A stretch of 64,000 nt of DNA from Trinickia symbiotica. Its GTDB lineage: Bacteria; Pseudomonadota; Gammaproteobacteria; Burkholderiales; Burkholderiaceae. A program made the translations under genes and the position numbers. The notes below the pieces were generated by a model. It saw nothing but the letters and a program-made list of their open reading frames with translations. It ran no database searches and was not told the DNA's origin. The stretch covers positions 95,772-159,771 of the forward strand of contig NZ_PTIR01000018.1 in assembly GCF_002934455.1 (NCBI RefSeq). Reading direction: 5' to 3'. Of the stretch, positions 1 through 8,955 are shown piece by piece; the first letter of the stretch is position 1, and each line of letters starts with the position of its first letter.

Positions 1-14
1 TCAACGGAGCCCTC

Positions 15-737
15 ATGCGCGTCGGATTGTTCGTCACTTGCCTCATCGACCTCATGCGCCCCGAAATCGGGTTTTCGGCCGTCAAGCTGATCGAGCAGGC
101 GGGGTTCGAGGTGGTTGTGCCGCCCGCCCAGACCTGCTGCGGGCAGCCCGCCTACAACTCGGGCGAGCGGCGCATCGCGCGCGATCTGGCCGAGAAGATG
201 CTGCGCGAGTTCGAGCAGTTCGACTATGTCGTTGTTCCGTCCGGGTCCTGCGGCGGCATGATCGCTGTCCACTACGCCGATCTTTTTGCCGACGATCCCG
301 AGCTTATGGGACGTTATGGACGCCTTCGCGCCAAGGTTCATGAACTGACGGACTTTCTCGTGAACGTGGCGAAGGTCGAGCTGTCGCCGGGCCATTTCGT
401 GGGCCCCGTCACCTATCACGACTCCTGCGCAGGGCTGCGCGAGCTTGGCGTCAAGCTCGAGCCGCGGGCCTTGCTCGCGCAAAAGGGCGTCGAGATCAAC
501 GAGATGAAGGGCTGCGAGCACTGCTGCGGCTTCGGCGGCACCTTTGCGGTCAAGTACGGCAATATCTCGACGGCGATCGTCGACGAAAAGTGCGAAAACA
601 TCCGTGCGAGCGGCGCGGACACGGTCGTGCTCGGGGACCTCGGCTGTATCCTCAACATCGAAGGCCGTCTGCGGCGCACGGGCGATACAGTCACGCGCGT
701 GCTTCACATCGCCCAGGTGCTTGCGGAAGACATCTGA
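15..737 (+). CDS. lutA: LutA/LldE-type (Fe-S) oxidoreductase subunit, lactate utilisation
   Basis: Cysteine-rich subunit of the LutABC/LldEFG L-lactate oxidation complex, which passes electrons from lactate to the respiratory chain in the cytoplasm. The 240-residue protein has the two CCG-type cysteine clusters of the family: TCCGQP around residues 40-45 and HCCGFGG around residues 169-175. The length matches LutA/YkgE (about 240 aa). The ATG is preceded by a GGAG element a few bases upstream. It is followed after 39 bases by lutB on the same strand, so the two are almost certainly cotranscribed; any upstream operon member lies outside the window. Family assignment is firm; lactate as substrate is inferred from the family. 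Confidence 0.9.
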   Translation: MRVGLFVTCLIDLMRPEIGFSAVKLIEQAGFEVVVPPAQTCCGQPAYNSGERRIARDLAEKMLREFEQFDYVVVPSGSCGGMIAVHYADLFADDPELMGRYGRLRAKVHELTDFLVNVAKVELSPGHFVGPVTYHDSCAGLRELGVKLEPRALLAQKGVEINEMKGCEHCCGFGGTFAVKYGNISTAIVDEKCENIRASGADTVVLGDLGCILNIEGRLRRTGDTVTRVLHIAQVLAEDI

Positions 738-776
738 CGCGCCTCTGCCTTTTTGTCTTTTCGATACGGTGCTTTC

Positions 777-2216
777 ATGCAAGTCCAATCGATGCACTTC
801 AAGGCGCGCGCGAAAGAGAGTCTCGCCAACGCGCGTTTGCAGCAGAACCTGACGAAGCTGTCGACCAAGTTCGTTTCGGCGCGCGCGGTGGCGATGGAGT
901 CGATTAATTTTCCGGCGACGCGCGCGGAGCTCAAGGTGCGCCGCAACCGGGCGCTCGATGATCTCGACGTCTGGCTCGAGACGTTCGAGCGCGAGGCGAC
1001 GCGTCGCGGGGTGACGGTGCTCTACGCCGAGACGACGCGCGACGCGGCGCGGCTCGTGGCCGAGATCGCGCGTCGTCACGACGTCAAGAAGGTCATCAAG
1101 ACCAAATCGATGGTCTCGGAGGAGATGCGCCTGAACGCGGTTCTCGGCGAAATGGGCGTGCAATCGATCGAGACAGACCTCGGCGAGTACATCCTGCAGA
1201 TCAACGACAACGAGCCTCCCAGCCACATCATCGCGCCCGTGGTGCACAAGGATAAGGAGGAGATCGCCGATCTGTTCGCGCGAACGCACGCGCGTGCGCG
1301 CCTCACCGAAATTCCGCAGATGACGCGCGAGGCGCGCGACGTCCTGCGACCTCACTTCATGTCGGCCGACATGGGCGTGACCGGGGGCAACTTTCTGATC
1401 GCGGAAACCGGCTCCGTCGTGCTCGTCACGAACGAAGGCAACGAGGGCATGTGCACGGTCATGCCGCGCGTGCACGTGGCCGTGACCGGCATCGAAAAAG
1501 TGCTGCCGACGCTCGAGGACCTGGCGGTCGCGATGCGGCTTCTGCCGCGCTCGGCGACCGGGCAGTCCATGTCGAATTACTTTTCCCTGCTGACCGGGCA
1601 TCGCGCCGAGGGCGATGGCGACGGCCCCGAGGATATGTACGTCGTGCTCGTCGACGGCGGCCGCACCGGTCTCATCGGCGGCGAGTTTCAGGAAATGCTG
1701 CGCTGCATACGCTGCGGCGCCTGCATGAACCACTGTCCCGTCTATCAGAAGGTGGGCGGCCACGCTTATGGTTGGGTCTACCCGGGCCCGATGGGCTCCG
1801 TGCTCACGCCGAGCTATGTGGGGCTCGACAAGGCGGTCGACCTGCCGCAGGCGGCCACGCTTTGCGGCGAGTGCAACAGTGTCTGCCCGGTCGGCATACC
1901 GATTTCGGACCTCTTGCGCAAGCTGCGCGAAAAGCAAATGGACCGGCATTTGCGGCCGCTCGCGGAACGCATCGGGCTTGCCGTCTGGGGATTCGTCGCC
2001 GTGCGGCCGGCGCTTTACGGGCTGGTCACCAAACTTGCGGTTCGCGTGCTCGAAACGATGGGAGGCCGCAGCCGCTCGATCTCGCGGCTGCCGTTCGGGC
2101 AGGGGTGGACGGCGACGCGCGAGATGCCGGCTCCCGTCGGCCGTACGTTCCGCGAGCTCTATGCCGCGCAACGCAGTCATGGTGGCGACCGCGCGCCCCG
2201 AAGCGCCGGGTCGTAG
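777..2216 (+). CDS. lutB: LutB/LldF-type iron-sulfur protein, lactate utilisation
   Basis: Electron-transfer subunit of the LutABC complex, 479 residues from the ATG at 777 (a second ATG at 792 is also possible; a TTG at 753 has no support). The N-terminal two thirds is the LUD domain, with family-typical runs such as KTKSMVSEEM and GGNFLIAETGSV. The C-terminal part carries two 4Fe-4S motifs, CIRCGACMNHCP (about residue 311) and LCGECNSVCPVG (about residue 365). The spacing fits LutB/YkgF. No lutC reading frame follows, although LutC is the usual third member; it may be upstream of the window, elsewhere, or missing. Confidence 0.9.
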   Translation: MQVQSMHFKARAKESLANARLQQNLTKLSTKFVSARAVAMESINFPATRAELKVRRNRALDDLDVWLETFEREATRRGVTVLYAETTRDAARLVAEIARRHDVKKVIKTKSMVSEEMRLNAVLGEMGVQSIETDLGEYILQINDNEPPSHIIAPVVHKDKEEIADLFARTHARARLTEIPQMTREARDVLRPHFMSADMGVTGGNFLIAETGSVVLVTNEGNEGMCTVMPRVHVAVTGIEKVLPTLEDLAVAMRLLPRSATGQSMSNYFSLLTGHRAEGDGDGPEDMYVVLVDGGRTGLIGGEFQEMLRCIRCGACMNHCPVYQKVGGHAYGWVYPGPMGSVLTPSYVGLDKAVDLPQAATLCGECNSVCPVGIPISDLLRKLREKQMDRHLRPLAERIGLAVWGFVAVRPALYGLVTKLAVRVLETMGGRSRSISRLPFGQGWTATREMPAPVGRTFRELYAAQRSHGGDRAPRSAGS

Positions 2217-2262
2217 CACGATTGTTTATCGTATCGCAACGCTGAATTCGCTATTCCCGGCT

Positions 2263-2290
2263 TTGTCTCAATAGACGATATCTATAGAAT
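2263..2290 (+). promoter_or_regulatory. Putative sigma-70 promoter for the small exported protein
   Basis: A -35-like TTGTCT (2263-2268) is separated by 16 bases from a -10-like TAGAAT (2285-2290), about 55 bases upstream of the ATG at 2347. The gap lies just after lutB and suggests separate transcription of the next small gene. Assignment is by motif only. Confidence 0.45.
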
Positions 2291-2346
2291 CCTCTCATGT
2301 AACGCGGACGCGCAGTGTGCGCGCCCACATCAACGAGGGGCGCAAG

Positions 2347-2580
2347 ATGAAAACGAGAATATCGGTCTATTGGCCACTGGCCGTGGCGGTGACCCTGGTC
2401 GCCCTTGCGGCGATGCAAGCGCACGGCGAGAAGGCGCGGCATGAGCCGCTGGCGGCGGAGCAAGTGAGCGCTGAGCTGGCTCGCACGATCTCTTATGGGC
2501 TCATCGACGGAACTGAAACCGAGAGCGCGGCCACCGTGGGGCAACGCGCCTCGAGCGCCGGGAAGCCACAAGCGTCGTAG
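2347..2580 (+). CDS. Small exported protein of unknown function
   Basis: A 77-residue protein that I do not recognise. It begins MKTRISVYWPLAVAVTLVAL, a basic N-terminus followed by a hydrophobic stretch to about residue 22 that ends near an AMQAHG signal-peptidase-like site, so it is probably secreted or membrane-anchored. The remaining 50 residues are polar and low in complexity, with no known motif or cysteine. A GAGGGG ribosome-binding site lies about 7 bases before this ATG, which favours it over the in-frame start at 2317. It sits between lutB and the phosphatase gene with its own promoter-like sequence. Confidence 0.6.
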   Translation: MKTRISVYWPLAVAVTLVALAAMQAHGEKARHEPLAAEQVSAELARTISYGLIDGTETESAATVGQRASSAGKPQAS

Positions 2581-2592
2581 GAGGGGCGCCTC

Positions 2593-2598
2593 TATAAT
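2593..2598 (+). promoter_or_regulatory. -10 element (TATAAT) ahead of the phosphatase gene
   Basis: A perfect TATAAT lies 22-25 bases before the ATG of the low-molecular-weight phosphatase gene, implying a very short leader of about 15 bases. No good -35 hexamer is evident at 16-18 bases spacing. Confidence 0.45.
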
Positions 2599-2619
2599 GG
2601 CGCCTTTCTATCGCCGCCG

Positions 2620-3111
2620 ATGATGAACACCGTCTCCGTCTGTTTCGTCTGTCTTGGAAACATCTGCCGTTCGCCGACGGCCGAAGCGGTCATGCGCGCC
2701 CAAATCGACGCGGCGGGGCTGCAGGATCGGATCGTCGTGGATTCCGCCGGCACCGGCGACTGGCATGTCGGGGAAGCGCCCGATGAACGTGCGCAGGCGG
2801 CCGCGCTGCGACGCGGTTATGATCTCTCGGCGCTGAAGGCCAGGCAAGTCGCCCAAGAAGACTTCGAGCGGTTCGACCTGCTGCTCGCGATGGACGGCGA
2901 GAACCTGCGTATGTTGCGCCGGCTTTGCCCGCCGCGGCATCAGCCGAAATTGCGGCTCTTGATGGAATTCGCCGCTCAGCCGGCGGTCAGCGAGGTGGCC
3001 GACCCGTACTTCGGCGGCGGGGAAGGCTTCGAGCAAGTGCTCGATCAATGCGAGGAGGCGTGCCGCGGATTGATCGCGCACCTGCGTGCTCGGACCTTCT
3101 TCGTACCCTAA
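2620..3111 (+). CDS. Low-molecular-weight protein-tyrosine phosphatase
   Basis: A cytoplasmic phosphatase of the low-molecular-weight PTP/arsenate-reductase fold, 163 residues. The catalytic P-loop CLGNICRS (nucleophile Cys11, Arg17) is at the N-terminus and the general-acid loop is VADPYFGG near residue 131, both as in Wzb/YfkJ-type enzymes. Either of two adjacent ATGs (2620, 2623) could be the start. It is encoded just ahead of iscR but iscR has its own regulated promoter in between. There are no capsule genes nearby, so a role in polysaccharide export is not supported; the physiological substrate is unknown. Confidence 0.9.
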   Translation: MMNTVSVCFVCLGNICRSPTAEAVMRAQIDAAGLQDRIVVDSAGTGDWHVGEAPDERAQAAALRRGYDLSALKARQVAQEDFERFDLLLAMDGENLRMLRRLCPPRHQPKLRLLMEFAAQPAVSEVADPYFGGGEGFEQVLDQCEEACRGLIAHLRARTFFVP

Positions 3112-3132
3112 TGACCTGTTCGGCGGCAGGGG

Positions 3133-3157
3133 ATACTTGACTAAAAATGTCATGTAT
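3133..3157 (+). promoter_or_regulatory. IscR type-1 binding site (upstream copy)
   Basis: This 25-bp imperfect palindrome starts ATACTTGACT and ends TGTCATGTAT. It agrees at about 22 of 25 positions with the published type-1 IscR consensus (ATASYYGACT followed by a W-rich centre and AGTCRRSTAT). It overlaps the -35 hexamer TTGACT (3137-3142), the position expected if [2Fe-2S]-IscR represses its own operon. Confidence 0.8.
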
Positions 3158-3164
3158 TTATACT
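3137..3164 (+). promoter_or_regulatory. isc operon promoter
   Basis: TTGACT (3137-3142), a 16-base spacer and TATACT (3159-3164) form a strong sigma-70-type promoter. Transcription should start near 3171, leaving a leader of about 34 bases before the iscR ATG at 3205. Both core hexamers lie inside IscR-like palindromes. Confidence 0.75.
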
Positions 3165-3184
3165 TGACCGCAATTGTCAAGAAT
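3160..3184 (+). promoter_or_regulatory. IscR type-1-like binding site (downstream copy)
   Basis: A second 25-bp palindrome, with half-sites ATACTTGAC and GTCAAGAAT and a GC-containing centre, begins 27 bases after the first and covers the -10 hexamer and the likely start site. The half-sites agree well with the type-1 motif; the centre is less A/T-rich than consensus. The two sites lie on nearly the same face of the helix pattern (27-bp centre spacing). Confidence 0.65.
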
Positions 3185-3204
3185 TGCGGTTTCCCCCCAA
3201 TACC

Positions 3205-3735
3205 ATGAGACTCACCACGAAAGGGCGTTTCGCCGTCACGGCGATGATCGACTTGGCGCTCCGGCAGGATCAGGGGCCGGTGACGCTCGCTGGAATCAGC
3301 CAGCGCCAGCGGATCTCGCTGTCCTATCTCGAACAGCTGTTCGGCAAGCTGCGTCGTCACGAGATCGTCGAGTCGGTGCGCGGCCCGGGCGGCGGTTACA
3401 ACCTCGCCCGCAGGGCCAATGAAGTGACGGTCGCGGACATCATCATCGCCGTCGACGAGCCGCTCGATGCCACTCAGTGCGGTGGCAAGGGCTCATGCGA
3501 GGGCACGAAGCAAAGCGACGGCCATTGCATGACGCACGAGCTCTGGTCGACGCTGAACCAGAAGATGGTCGAGTACCTCGATTCGGTGTCGTTGCAAGAT
3601 CTCGTCGATCAACAGCGCTCGCGCGAGGGCGTGCCGTCGGTCCTGCACGATCGGCGCACCGAGCCGGCTGCGCCCGAGGCGCCGCGTCCCACACCGAAAG
3701 GCCCGAACTCGGTATTCAACATCGCGAGTTCTTAG
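3205..3735 (+). CDS. iscR: Fe-S cluster-sensing transcriptional regulator IscR
   Basis: Rrf2-family regulator of the iron-sulfur assembly operon, 176 residues. The ATG at 3205 gives the standard start MRLTTKGRFAVTAM; an upstream TTG lies within the operator. The N-terminal winged helix (RISLSYLEQLFGKLRRHEIV) is followed by the cluster ligands C-x5-C-x9-C-x2-H in QCGGKGSC...HCMTHELW. The second Cys gap is four residues longer than in the E. coli protein. A proline-rich tail follows residue 145. It is the first gene of the isc operon and very probably represses itself through the two sites immediately upstream. Confidence 0.95.
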   Translation: MRLTTKGRFAVTAMIDLALRQDQGPVTLAGISQRQRISLSYLEQLFGKLRRHEIVESVRGPGGGYNLARRANEVTVADIIIAVDEPLDATQCGGKGSCEGTKQSDGHCMTHELWSTLNQKMVEYLDSVSLQDLVDQQRSREGVPSVLHDRRTEPAAPEAPRPTPKGPNSVFNIASS

Positions 3736-3845
3736 CTGATTTGATTTCAGTGCGCTGCCCGTCGAGCCGGCTCGAGCGATCGAGCCGAGCGTAACGGAGC
3801 GAGGCGAGCGCCGTACCCAAAACAACGAGTCCCCCGGAGCGATTG

Positions 3846-5069
3846 ATGATCAACGAAATGCCCCATCTGCCCATCTATATGGACTACAGCGCGACGACGC
3901 CCGTCGATCCGCGCGTGGTGGACAAGATGATTCCGTTTCTGCGCGAGCAGTTCGGCAACCCCGCGTCGCGCAGCCATTCGTATGGATGGGAAGCGGAGCG
4001 CGCCGTCGAAGAGGCGCGCGAGCATGTCGCCGCGCTGGTCAACGCCGATCCGCGCGAAATCATCTGGACGTCGGGCGCGACGGAGTCGGACAACCTCGCG
4101 ATCAAGGGGGCCGCGCACTTCTACAAGAGCCGCGGCAAGCATGTCGTCACGGTGAAAACCGAACATAAGGCGGTGCTCGATACAGCCCGCGAGCTCGAGC
4201 GCGAAGGCTTCGAAGTCACGTACCTCGACGTTCAGGAGAACGGCCTCGTCGATATCGAGGCGTTCAAGGCGGCCCTGCGTCCCGACACGATTCTCGTCTC
4301 CGTGATGTTCGTGAACAACGAGATCGGCGTGATTCAGGACATCGAAGCGATCGGCGAAATCTGCCGCTCGAAGAACATCATCTTCCATGTCGACGCCGCG
4401 CAGGCGACGGGCAAGGTCGAAATCGACCTCAATCGTCTGAAGGTCGATCTGATGTCGTTTTCCGCGCACAAGACCTACGGCCCGAAGGGCATCGGTGCGC
4501 TCTATGTGCGCCGCAAGCCGCGTGTGCGCATCGAGGCTCAGATGCACGGCGGCGGCCATGAGCGCGGCATGCGCTCGGGTACGCTCCCGACGCATCAGAT
4601 CGTCGGGATGGGCGAGGCGTTTCGCATCGCCCGCGAGGAAATGGCGACCGAAAACGAGCGCGTGCGCATGCTGCGCGACCGGTTGCTCGCCGGCCTCACG
4701 GAAATCGAGGAGGTCTATGTCAACGGCGACATGGAACGGCGCATTCCGCACAACCTGAACCTGAGCTTCAACTTCGTCGAAGGCGAATCGCTGATCATGG
4801 CAATCAAGGAAGTGGCCGTTTCGTCGGGCTCCGCGTGCACGTCGGCCTCGCTCGAACCGTCGTATGTCCTGCGCGCGCTCGGCCGCAACGACGAGCTCGC
4901 GCATAGCTCGATCCGGTTTACCGTGGGCCGCTTCACGACGGAACAGGAGGTCGAATTCGTGGTCGATCTGTTGAAGAGGAAGATCGCTAAGCTGCGCGAC
5001 CTGTCCCCGCTCTGGGAAATGCACCAGGACGGCATCGATCTTTCGACGATCAAGTGGGCCGCGCACTGA
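3846..5069 (+). CDS. iscS: Cysteine desulfurase IscS
   Basis: PLP-dependent enzyme that takes sulfur from cysteine and hands it as persulfide to IscU and other acceptors. From the ATG at 3846 it is 407 residues, close to the 404 of E. coli IscS. The PLP lysine lies in [12 protein letters not shown] (about residue 206). The persulfide-carrying cysteine lies in [15 protein letters not shown] (about residue 328), the longer group-I active-site loop. A GGAG element sits before the start; an ATG at 3858 would give the shorter MPHLPIY form. It is the second gene of the isc operon. Confidence 0.96.
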   Translation: MINEMPHLPIYMDYSATTPVDPRVVDKMIPFLREQFGNPASRSHSYGWEAERAVEEAREHVAALVNADPREIIWTSGATESDNLAIKGAAHFYKSRGKHVVTVKTEHKAVLDTARELEREGFEVTYLDVQENGLVDIEAFKAALRPDTILVSVMFVNNEIGVIQDIEAIGEICRSKNIIFHVDAAQATGKVEIDLNRLKVDLMSFSAHKTYGPKGIGALYVRRKPRVRIEAQMHGGGHERGMRSGTLPTHQIVGMGEAFRIAREEMATENERVRMLRDRLLAGLTEIEEVYVNGDMERRIPHNLNLSFNFVEGESLIMAIKEVAVSSGSACTSASLEPSYVLRALGRNDELAHSSIRFTVGRFTTEQEVEFVVDLLKRKIAKLRDLSPLWEMHQDGIDLSTIKWAAH

Positions 5070-5124
5070 AGCGGCATCGGACGACAAACACCGGACGACA
5101 CAGGAATCAAGGAGAGTTTTGACC

Positions 5125-5562
5125 ATGTCTTACAGCAATAAAGTGTTGGATCACTATGAGAATCCGCGCAACGTCGGCTCGTTCGCCAAGGACGACGACA
5201 CGGTGGGCACCGGCATGGTCGGGGCGCCCGCTTGCGGCGATGTGATGAAGCTGCAGATCCGCGTGGGTGCGGACGGCGTCATCGAAGATGCGAAGTTCAA
5301 GACGTACGGCTGCGGTTCGGCTATCGCGTCGAGCTCGCTCGTCACCGAATGGGTGAAGGGTAAGACGCTCGACGAGGCACTCACGATCAAGAACACGCAG
5401 ATCGCCGAGGAGCTGGCGCTGCCGCCCGTGAAGATTCACTGTTCGATCTTGGCCGAGGACGCGATCAAGGCCGCGGTGGCCGATTACAAGCAACGCCATA
5501 CGGGCGTGGCGGGCGACACGGCTGGAAAGACAGTGGTAGATGCAAACCAGCAAGCTGCTTGA
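5125..5562 (+). CDS. iscU: Fe-S cluster scaffold protein IscU
   Basis: Scaffold on which [2Fe-2S] clusters are built from IscS sulfur, then released by HscA/HscB. It has the three ligand cysteines in [12 protein letters not shown] (Cys37), [11 protein letters not shown] (Cys63) and [10 protein letters not shown] (Cys106), and the LPPVK motif recognised by HscA just before the last cysteine. The protein has 145 residues because of a roughly 17-residue C-terminal extension absent from the 128-residue E. coli protein. The ATG at 5125 gives the usual [16 protein letters not shown]; a TTG two codons upstream is ignored. A GGAG site precedes it. Confidence 0.96.
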   Translation: MSYSNKVLDHYENPRNVGSFAKDDDTVGTGMVGAPACGDVMKLQIRVGADGVIEDAKFKTYGCGSAIASSSLVTEWVKGKTLDEALTIKNTQIAEELALPPVKIHCSILAEDAIKAAVADYKQRHTGVAGDTAGKTVVDANQQAA

Positions 5563-5569
5563 ATGAGCC

Positions 5570-5893
5570 ATGGCAATTACATTGACTGACAAGGCCGCGC
5601 AGCAAGTCCAGAAGTATCTGGTGCGGCGCGGCAAGGGAATCGGTCTGCGGCTCGGCGTCCGGACGACGGGCTGCTCGGGCCTCGCGTACAAGCTCGAATA
5701 CGTCGATGAGCTCGAGCCCGAGGACCAGATCTTCGAGTCCAATGGCGTCAAAGTCATCGTCGACCCGAAGAGCCTCGCGTATATCGATGGCACGGAGCTC
5801 GACTTCGCGCGCGAAGGATTGAACGAGGGATTCAAGTTCAACAACCCGAACGTGAAGGACGAGTGCGGCTGCGGCGAGTCATTCCGCGTCTGA
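5570..5893 (+). CDS. iscA: Iron-sulfur cluster assembly protein IscA
   Basis: A-type carrier that delivers clusters or iron to apo-proteins. It has 107 residues, exactly the family size, with the three conserved cysteines Cys35 ([14 protein letters not shown]), Cys99 and Cys101 ([10 protein letters not shown] at the end). It starts eight bases after iscU stops, so the two are translated together within the isc operon. Confidence 0.96.
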   Translation: MAITLTDKAAQQVQKYLVRRGKGIGLRLGVRTTGCSGLAYKLEYVDELEPEDQIFESNGVKVIVDPKSLAYIDGTELDFAREGLNEGFKFNNPNVKDECGCGESFRV

Positions 5894-6084
5894 CGACGCT
5901 CGCGAGCGTTTCGTAGCGGTTCTCCTTCCTGCAAGCATCGACCGGAGAGAAGGGCGGCGCGAGCCGCCTTTTGTTCGCTCGCACGGCGCGGCGTCGCCGA
6001 GGGATGCGCGAGTCGCCCGTGCCGTCGCGCCGTTGCGCACAAGTGAACATCGCGGCCCCCGAGGCCTTCAACGACCACCGCCTC

Positions 6085-6612
6085 ATGTCTTCGATCCAGC
6101 AAAATTACTTTGAGCTTTTCCATCTCCCCGCACGATTCGCGCTCGATACCGATGCGCTCGATGCGGCCTACCGTACGGTGCAGGCGCAAGTTCACCCTGA
6201 TCGTTTCGCCGCCGCGGGAGACGCGCAAAAGCGCATTGCGATGCAGTGGGCCGCACGCGCCAACGAGGCATATAGCACGCTTCGCGATCCGCTGAAGCGC
6301 GCCACTTATCTGCTTTCGCTGCGTGGGGCCGACGTCGAGGCCGAGAACAACACCGCGATGGAATCGGCGTTCTTGATGCAGCAAATGGAATGGCGCGAGC
6401 GCGTGGAAGATGCCGCGGGCGCGAAGAATGTCGAAGCGCTCAATGCCTTGCTCGATGAACTGCGCGATGAGGAGCGTGCGCGCTTCGCCAAACTCGCCGC
6501 ATTGCTGGACGGCGGCGCTGATCAGCCGGCGGCCGAAGCGGTGCGGCAATTGATGTTCATCGAGCGCGTCGCGACCGAAATCGGCGCGCAGATCGAAAAG
6601 CTCGAGAACTAG
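6085..6612 (+). CDS. hscB: Co-chaperone HscB (J-domain protein)
   Basis: J-type co-chaperone that brings IscU to HscA and stimulates its ATPase. The ATG at 6085 gives 175 residues; upstream in-frame codons encode unrelated sequence. The J-domain signature VHPDRF is at residues 36-41, and the C-terminal helical domain (residues 80-175, for example [19 protein letters not shown]) is the IscU-binding part. The 190-base gap after iscA is the largest in the operon but has no clear terminator. Confidence 0.95.
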   Translation: MSSIQQNYFELFHLPARFALDTDALDAAYRTVQAQVHPDRFAAAGDAQKRIAMQWAARANEAYSTLRDPLKRATYLLSLRGADVEAENNTAMESAFLMQQMEWRERVEDAAGAKNVEALNALLDELRDEERARFAKLAALLDGGADQPAAEAVRQLMFIERVATEIGAQIEKLEN

Positions 6613-6690
6613 GACGACGCCAAGCTGCGCGGCGACCATCGCGCAGCCGACTCATAATAGCGGGGGCACGGATCCCCGAAGAAACCTCAG

Positions 6691-8556
6691 ATGGCCTTAT
6701 TGCAAATTTCCGAACCCGGCATGGCGCCAGCGCCGCACCAACGGCGTGTCGCCGTCGGTATCGATCTCGGTACGACGAATTCGCTGGTCGCCGCCGTGCG
6801 CAACGGCGTACCCGACGCGCTGCCCGATGAGCACGGGCGCGTACTGCTGCCGTCCGTCGTTCGCTATCTCGAGAAGGACGGGCGTCGGATCGGATATGCG
6901 GCAAAGGAAGAAGCCGCGATCGATCCGCGCAATACCATCGTCTCCGTGAAGCGCTTCATGGGGCGCGGCAAGGCGGAGGTCGAAGGCGCCGAGAATGCCC
7001 CGTACGACTTTGTCGACGCGCCCGGCATGGTGCAGATTCGCACAGCCGCAGGGGTCAAAAGCCCCGTCGAGGTGTCCGCCGAAATCCTGGCCACGCTGGG
7101 TCAACGCGCCGAAGATACGCTCGGCGATGAGCTCGTCGGCGCCGTGATTACCGTGCCCGCCTATTTCGACGAGGGGCAGCGGCAGGCGACGAAGGATGCC
7201 GCCCGTCTCGCCGGCCTGAATGTGCTGCGCCTGCTCAACGAACCGACGGCGGCGGCGATCGCCTACGGCCTCGATAACGGAGCGGAAGGGCTCTACGCGG
7301 TCTACGACCTCGGCGGTGGGACGTTCGATCTGTCAATCCTCAAGCTGACGAAGGGGGTCTTCGAGGTGTTGGCCGCGGGCGGCGATTCGGCGCTCGGCGG
7401 CGACGACTTCGACCACGTGCTGTTTCGCCACGTCTTGTCCGAGGCCGGCCTCGCGCCGCAAAGCCTCGCGCCCGAGGACGTCCGGCTGCTGCTCGATCGC
7501 GTGCGCGCGGCCAAAGAGGCGTTGTCGAGCGCCAACGAAGTGCTGCTCGAGGCGACGCTGTCCGATGGCACGCGCATCGCTCAGCCGATCAGCGAAGCGC
7601 GATTCGCGACGCTCGTCGAGCATCTGGTGCAGCGCACCCTCGGGCCGACAAAAAAGGCATTGCGCGACGCGAAAATCGCGCCCGCCGACGTCAAGGGTGT
7701 CGTGCTCGTAGGGGGCGCGACACGCATGCCGGTGATTCGCCGCGCCGTCGAAGCGTTCTTCGGCCAGCCCCCGCTCACCAATCTCGACCCCGATCAGGTG
7801 GTCGCGCTGGGAGCCGCCGTTCAGGCCGACTTGCTTGCCGGCAACCGCGGCGGCGACGACTGGCTCCTGCTCGACGTGATTCCGCTCTCGCTCGGCGTGG
7901 AGACGATGGGTGGGCTCGTCGAAAAGATCATTCCGCGCAACTCGACGATTCCCGTCGCGCGTGCCCAGGAGTTCACGACGTTCAAGGACGGCCAGACCGC
8001 GATGGCGATCCACGTCGTGCAGGGAGAGCGCGAGCTCGTGTCCGACTGCCGTTCGCTCGCGCGCTTCGAGCTGCGCGGGATTCCGCCGATGGCGGCCGGC
8101 GCCGCGCGCATTCGAGTGACCTACCAAGTCGATGCCGACGGATTGCTTTCCGTCGTCGCACGGGAACAGCATTCGGGCGTCGAGGCGTCCGTCGTCGTGA
8201 AGCCTTCGTACGGGCTCGCCGACGACGACATCGCGCGCATGCTCGAAGATAGTTTCAAGTCGGCGGAGGTGGACATGCGAGCGCGCGCGCTGCGCGAAGC
8301 GCAGGTCGAGGCCGAGCGGCTGATCGAAGCGACCGAGGCGGCGCTCGCGGCCGATGGCGAATTGCTCGACGCCGCCGAGCGCGCGCTCGTCGACGCCGCG
8401 CTCGTCGATTTGCGCGAAGCGGCACGTGGCAGCGATGCGGATGCGATCGAAGCCGCCACGAAAGCACTCGCCTCGGCGACGGACGAGTTTGCCGCGCGCC
8501 GCATGGACAAGGGCATTCGCGAGGCACTGAAGGGTCGCCGGCTCGACGAGGTCTAA
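6691..8556 (+). CDS. hscA: Fe-S protein-specific Hsp70 chaperone HscA
   Basis: Hsp70 paralogue that binds the LPPVK motif of IscU and drives cluster release using ATP. It has 621 residues (E. coli 616). The nucleotide-binding domain shows [14 protein letters not shown] at about residues 24-37, [14 protein letters not shown], the DLGGGTFD phosphate motif and [13 protein letters not shown]. The substrate-binding domain follows from about residue 390, and an alpha-helical lid with many Ala/Glu residues ends the protein without the DnaK EEVD-type tail. It sits between hscB and fdx in the isc operon. Confidence 0.96.
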   Translation: MALLQISEPGMAPAPHQRRVAVGIDLGTTNSLVAAVRNGVPDALPDEHGRVLLPSVVRYLEKDGRRIGYAAKEEAAIDPRNTIVSVKRFMGRGKAEVEGAENAPYDFVDAPGMVQIRTAAGVKSPVEVSAEILATLGQRAEDTLGDELVGAVITVPAYFDEGQRQATKDAARLAGLNVLRLLNEPTAAAIAYGLDNGAEGLYAVYDLGGGTFDLSILKLTKGVFEVLAAGGDSALGGDDFDHVLFRHVLSEAGLAPQSLAPEDVRLLLDRVRAAKEALSSANEVLLEATLSDGTRIAQPISEARFATLVEHLVQRTLGPTKKALRDAKIAPADVKGVVLVGGATRMPVIRRAVEAFFGQPPLTNLDPDQVVALGAAVQADLLAGNRGGDDWLLLDVIPLSLGVETMGGLVEKIIPRNSTIPVARAQEFTTFKDGQTAMAIHVVQGERELVSDCRSLARFELRGIPPMAAGAARIRVTYQVDADGLLSVVAREQHSGVEASVVVKPSYGLADDDIARMLEDSFKSAEVDMRARALREAQVEAERLIEATEAALAADGELLDAAERALVDAALVDLREAARGSDADAIEAATKALASATDEFAARRMDKGIREALKGRRLDEV

Positions 8557-8594
8557 CAAGCAAGCCCACACTACACTGATTGAACGGAAACCGT

Positions 8595-8936
8595 ATGTCG
8601 CAAATCGTTGTGCTGCCCCATGTGGAACTGTGCCCCGAGGGGGCGGTCATCGAGGCTGAGCCGGGTAAGAGCGTCTGTGCGACGCTGCTCGAGAACGGGA
8701 TCGAGATCGAGCATGCTTGCGAAATGTCTTGCGCGTGCACCACTTGCCATGTGATCGTACGCGAGGGCTTCGACGCGCTCGAGCCGTCCGAGGAGAACGA
8801 GGACGACCTGCTCGACAAGGCATGGGGACTCGAGCCCACTTCGAGGCTTTCATGCCAGGCGGTCGTGCCCGCAGGCGAGGATCTCGTCATCGAGATTCCG
8901 CGCTACTCGATCAACCATGCGAAGGAAAATCATTGA
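8595..8936 (+). CDS. fdx: ISC-system [2Fe-2S] ferredoxin
   Basis: Adrenodoxin-type ferredoxin that supplies electrons during cluster assembly. The ATG at 8595 gives 113 residues. Cluster ligands are Cys42, Cys48 and Cys51 in CEMSCACTTCHV and Cys87 in SRLSCQAVV, with the extra conserved Cys46 of Isc ferredoxins. It is the penultimate gene of the isc operon, starting 38 bases after hscA. Confidence 0.95.
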   Translation: MSQIVVLPHVELCPEGAVIEAEPGKSVCATLLENGIEIEHACEMSCACTTCHVIVREGFDALEPSEENEDDLLDKAWGLEPTSRLSCQAVVPAGEDLVIEIPRYSINHAKENH

Positions 8937-8955
8937 ACCGAGGAGGGAGCAAGCC

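Noticed and set aside
3747..8571. Long minus-strand open frames opposite iscS, iscU-hscB and hscA
   Set aside because: They are antisense to isc genes whose products are unmistakable, and show no recognisable motif.
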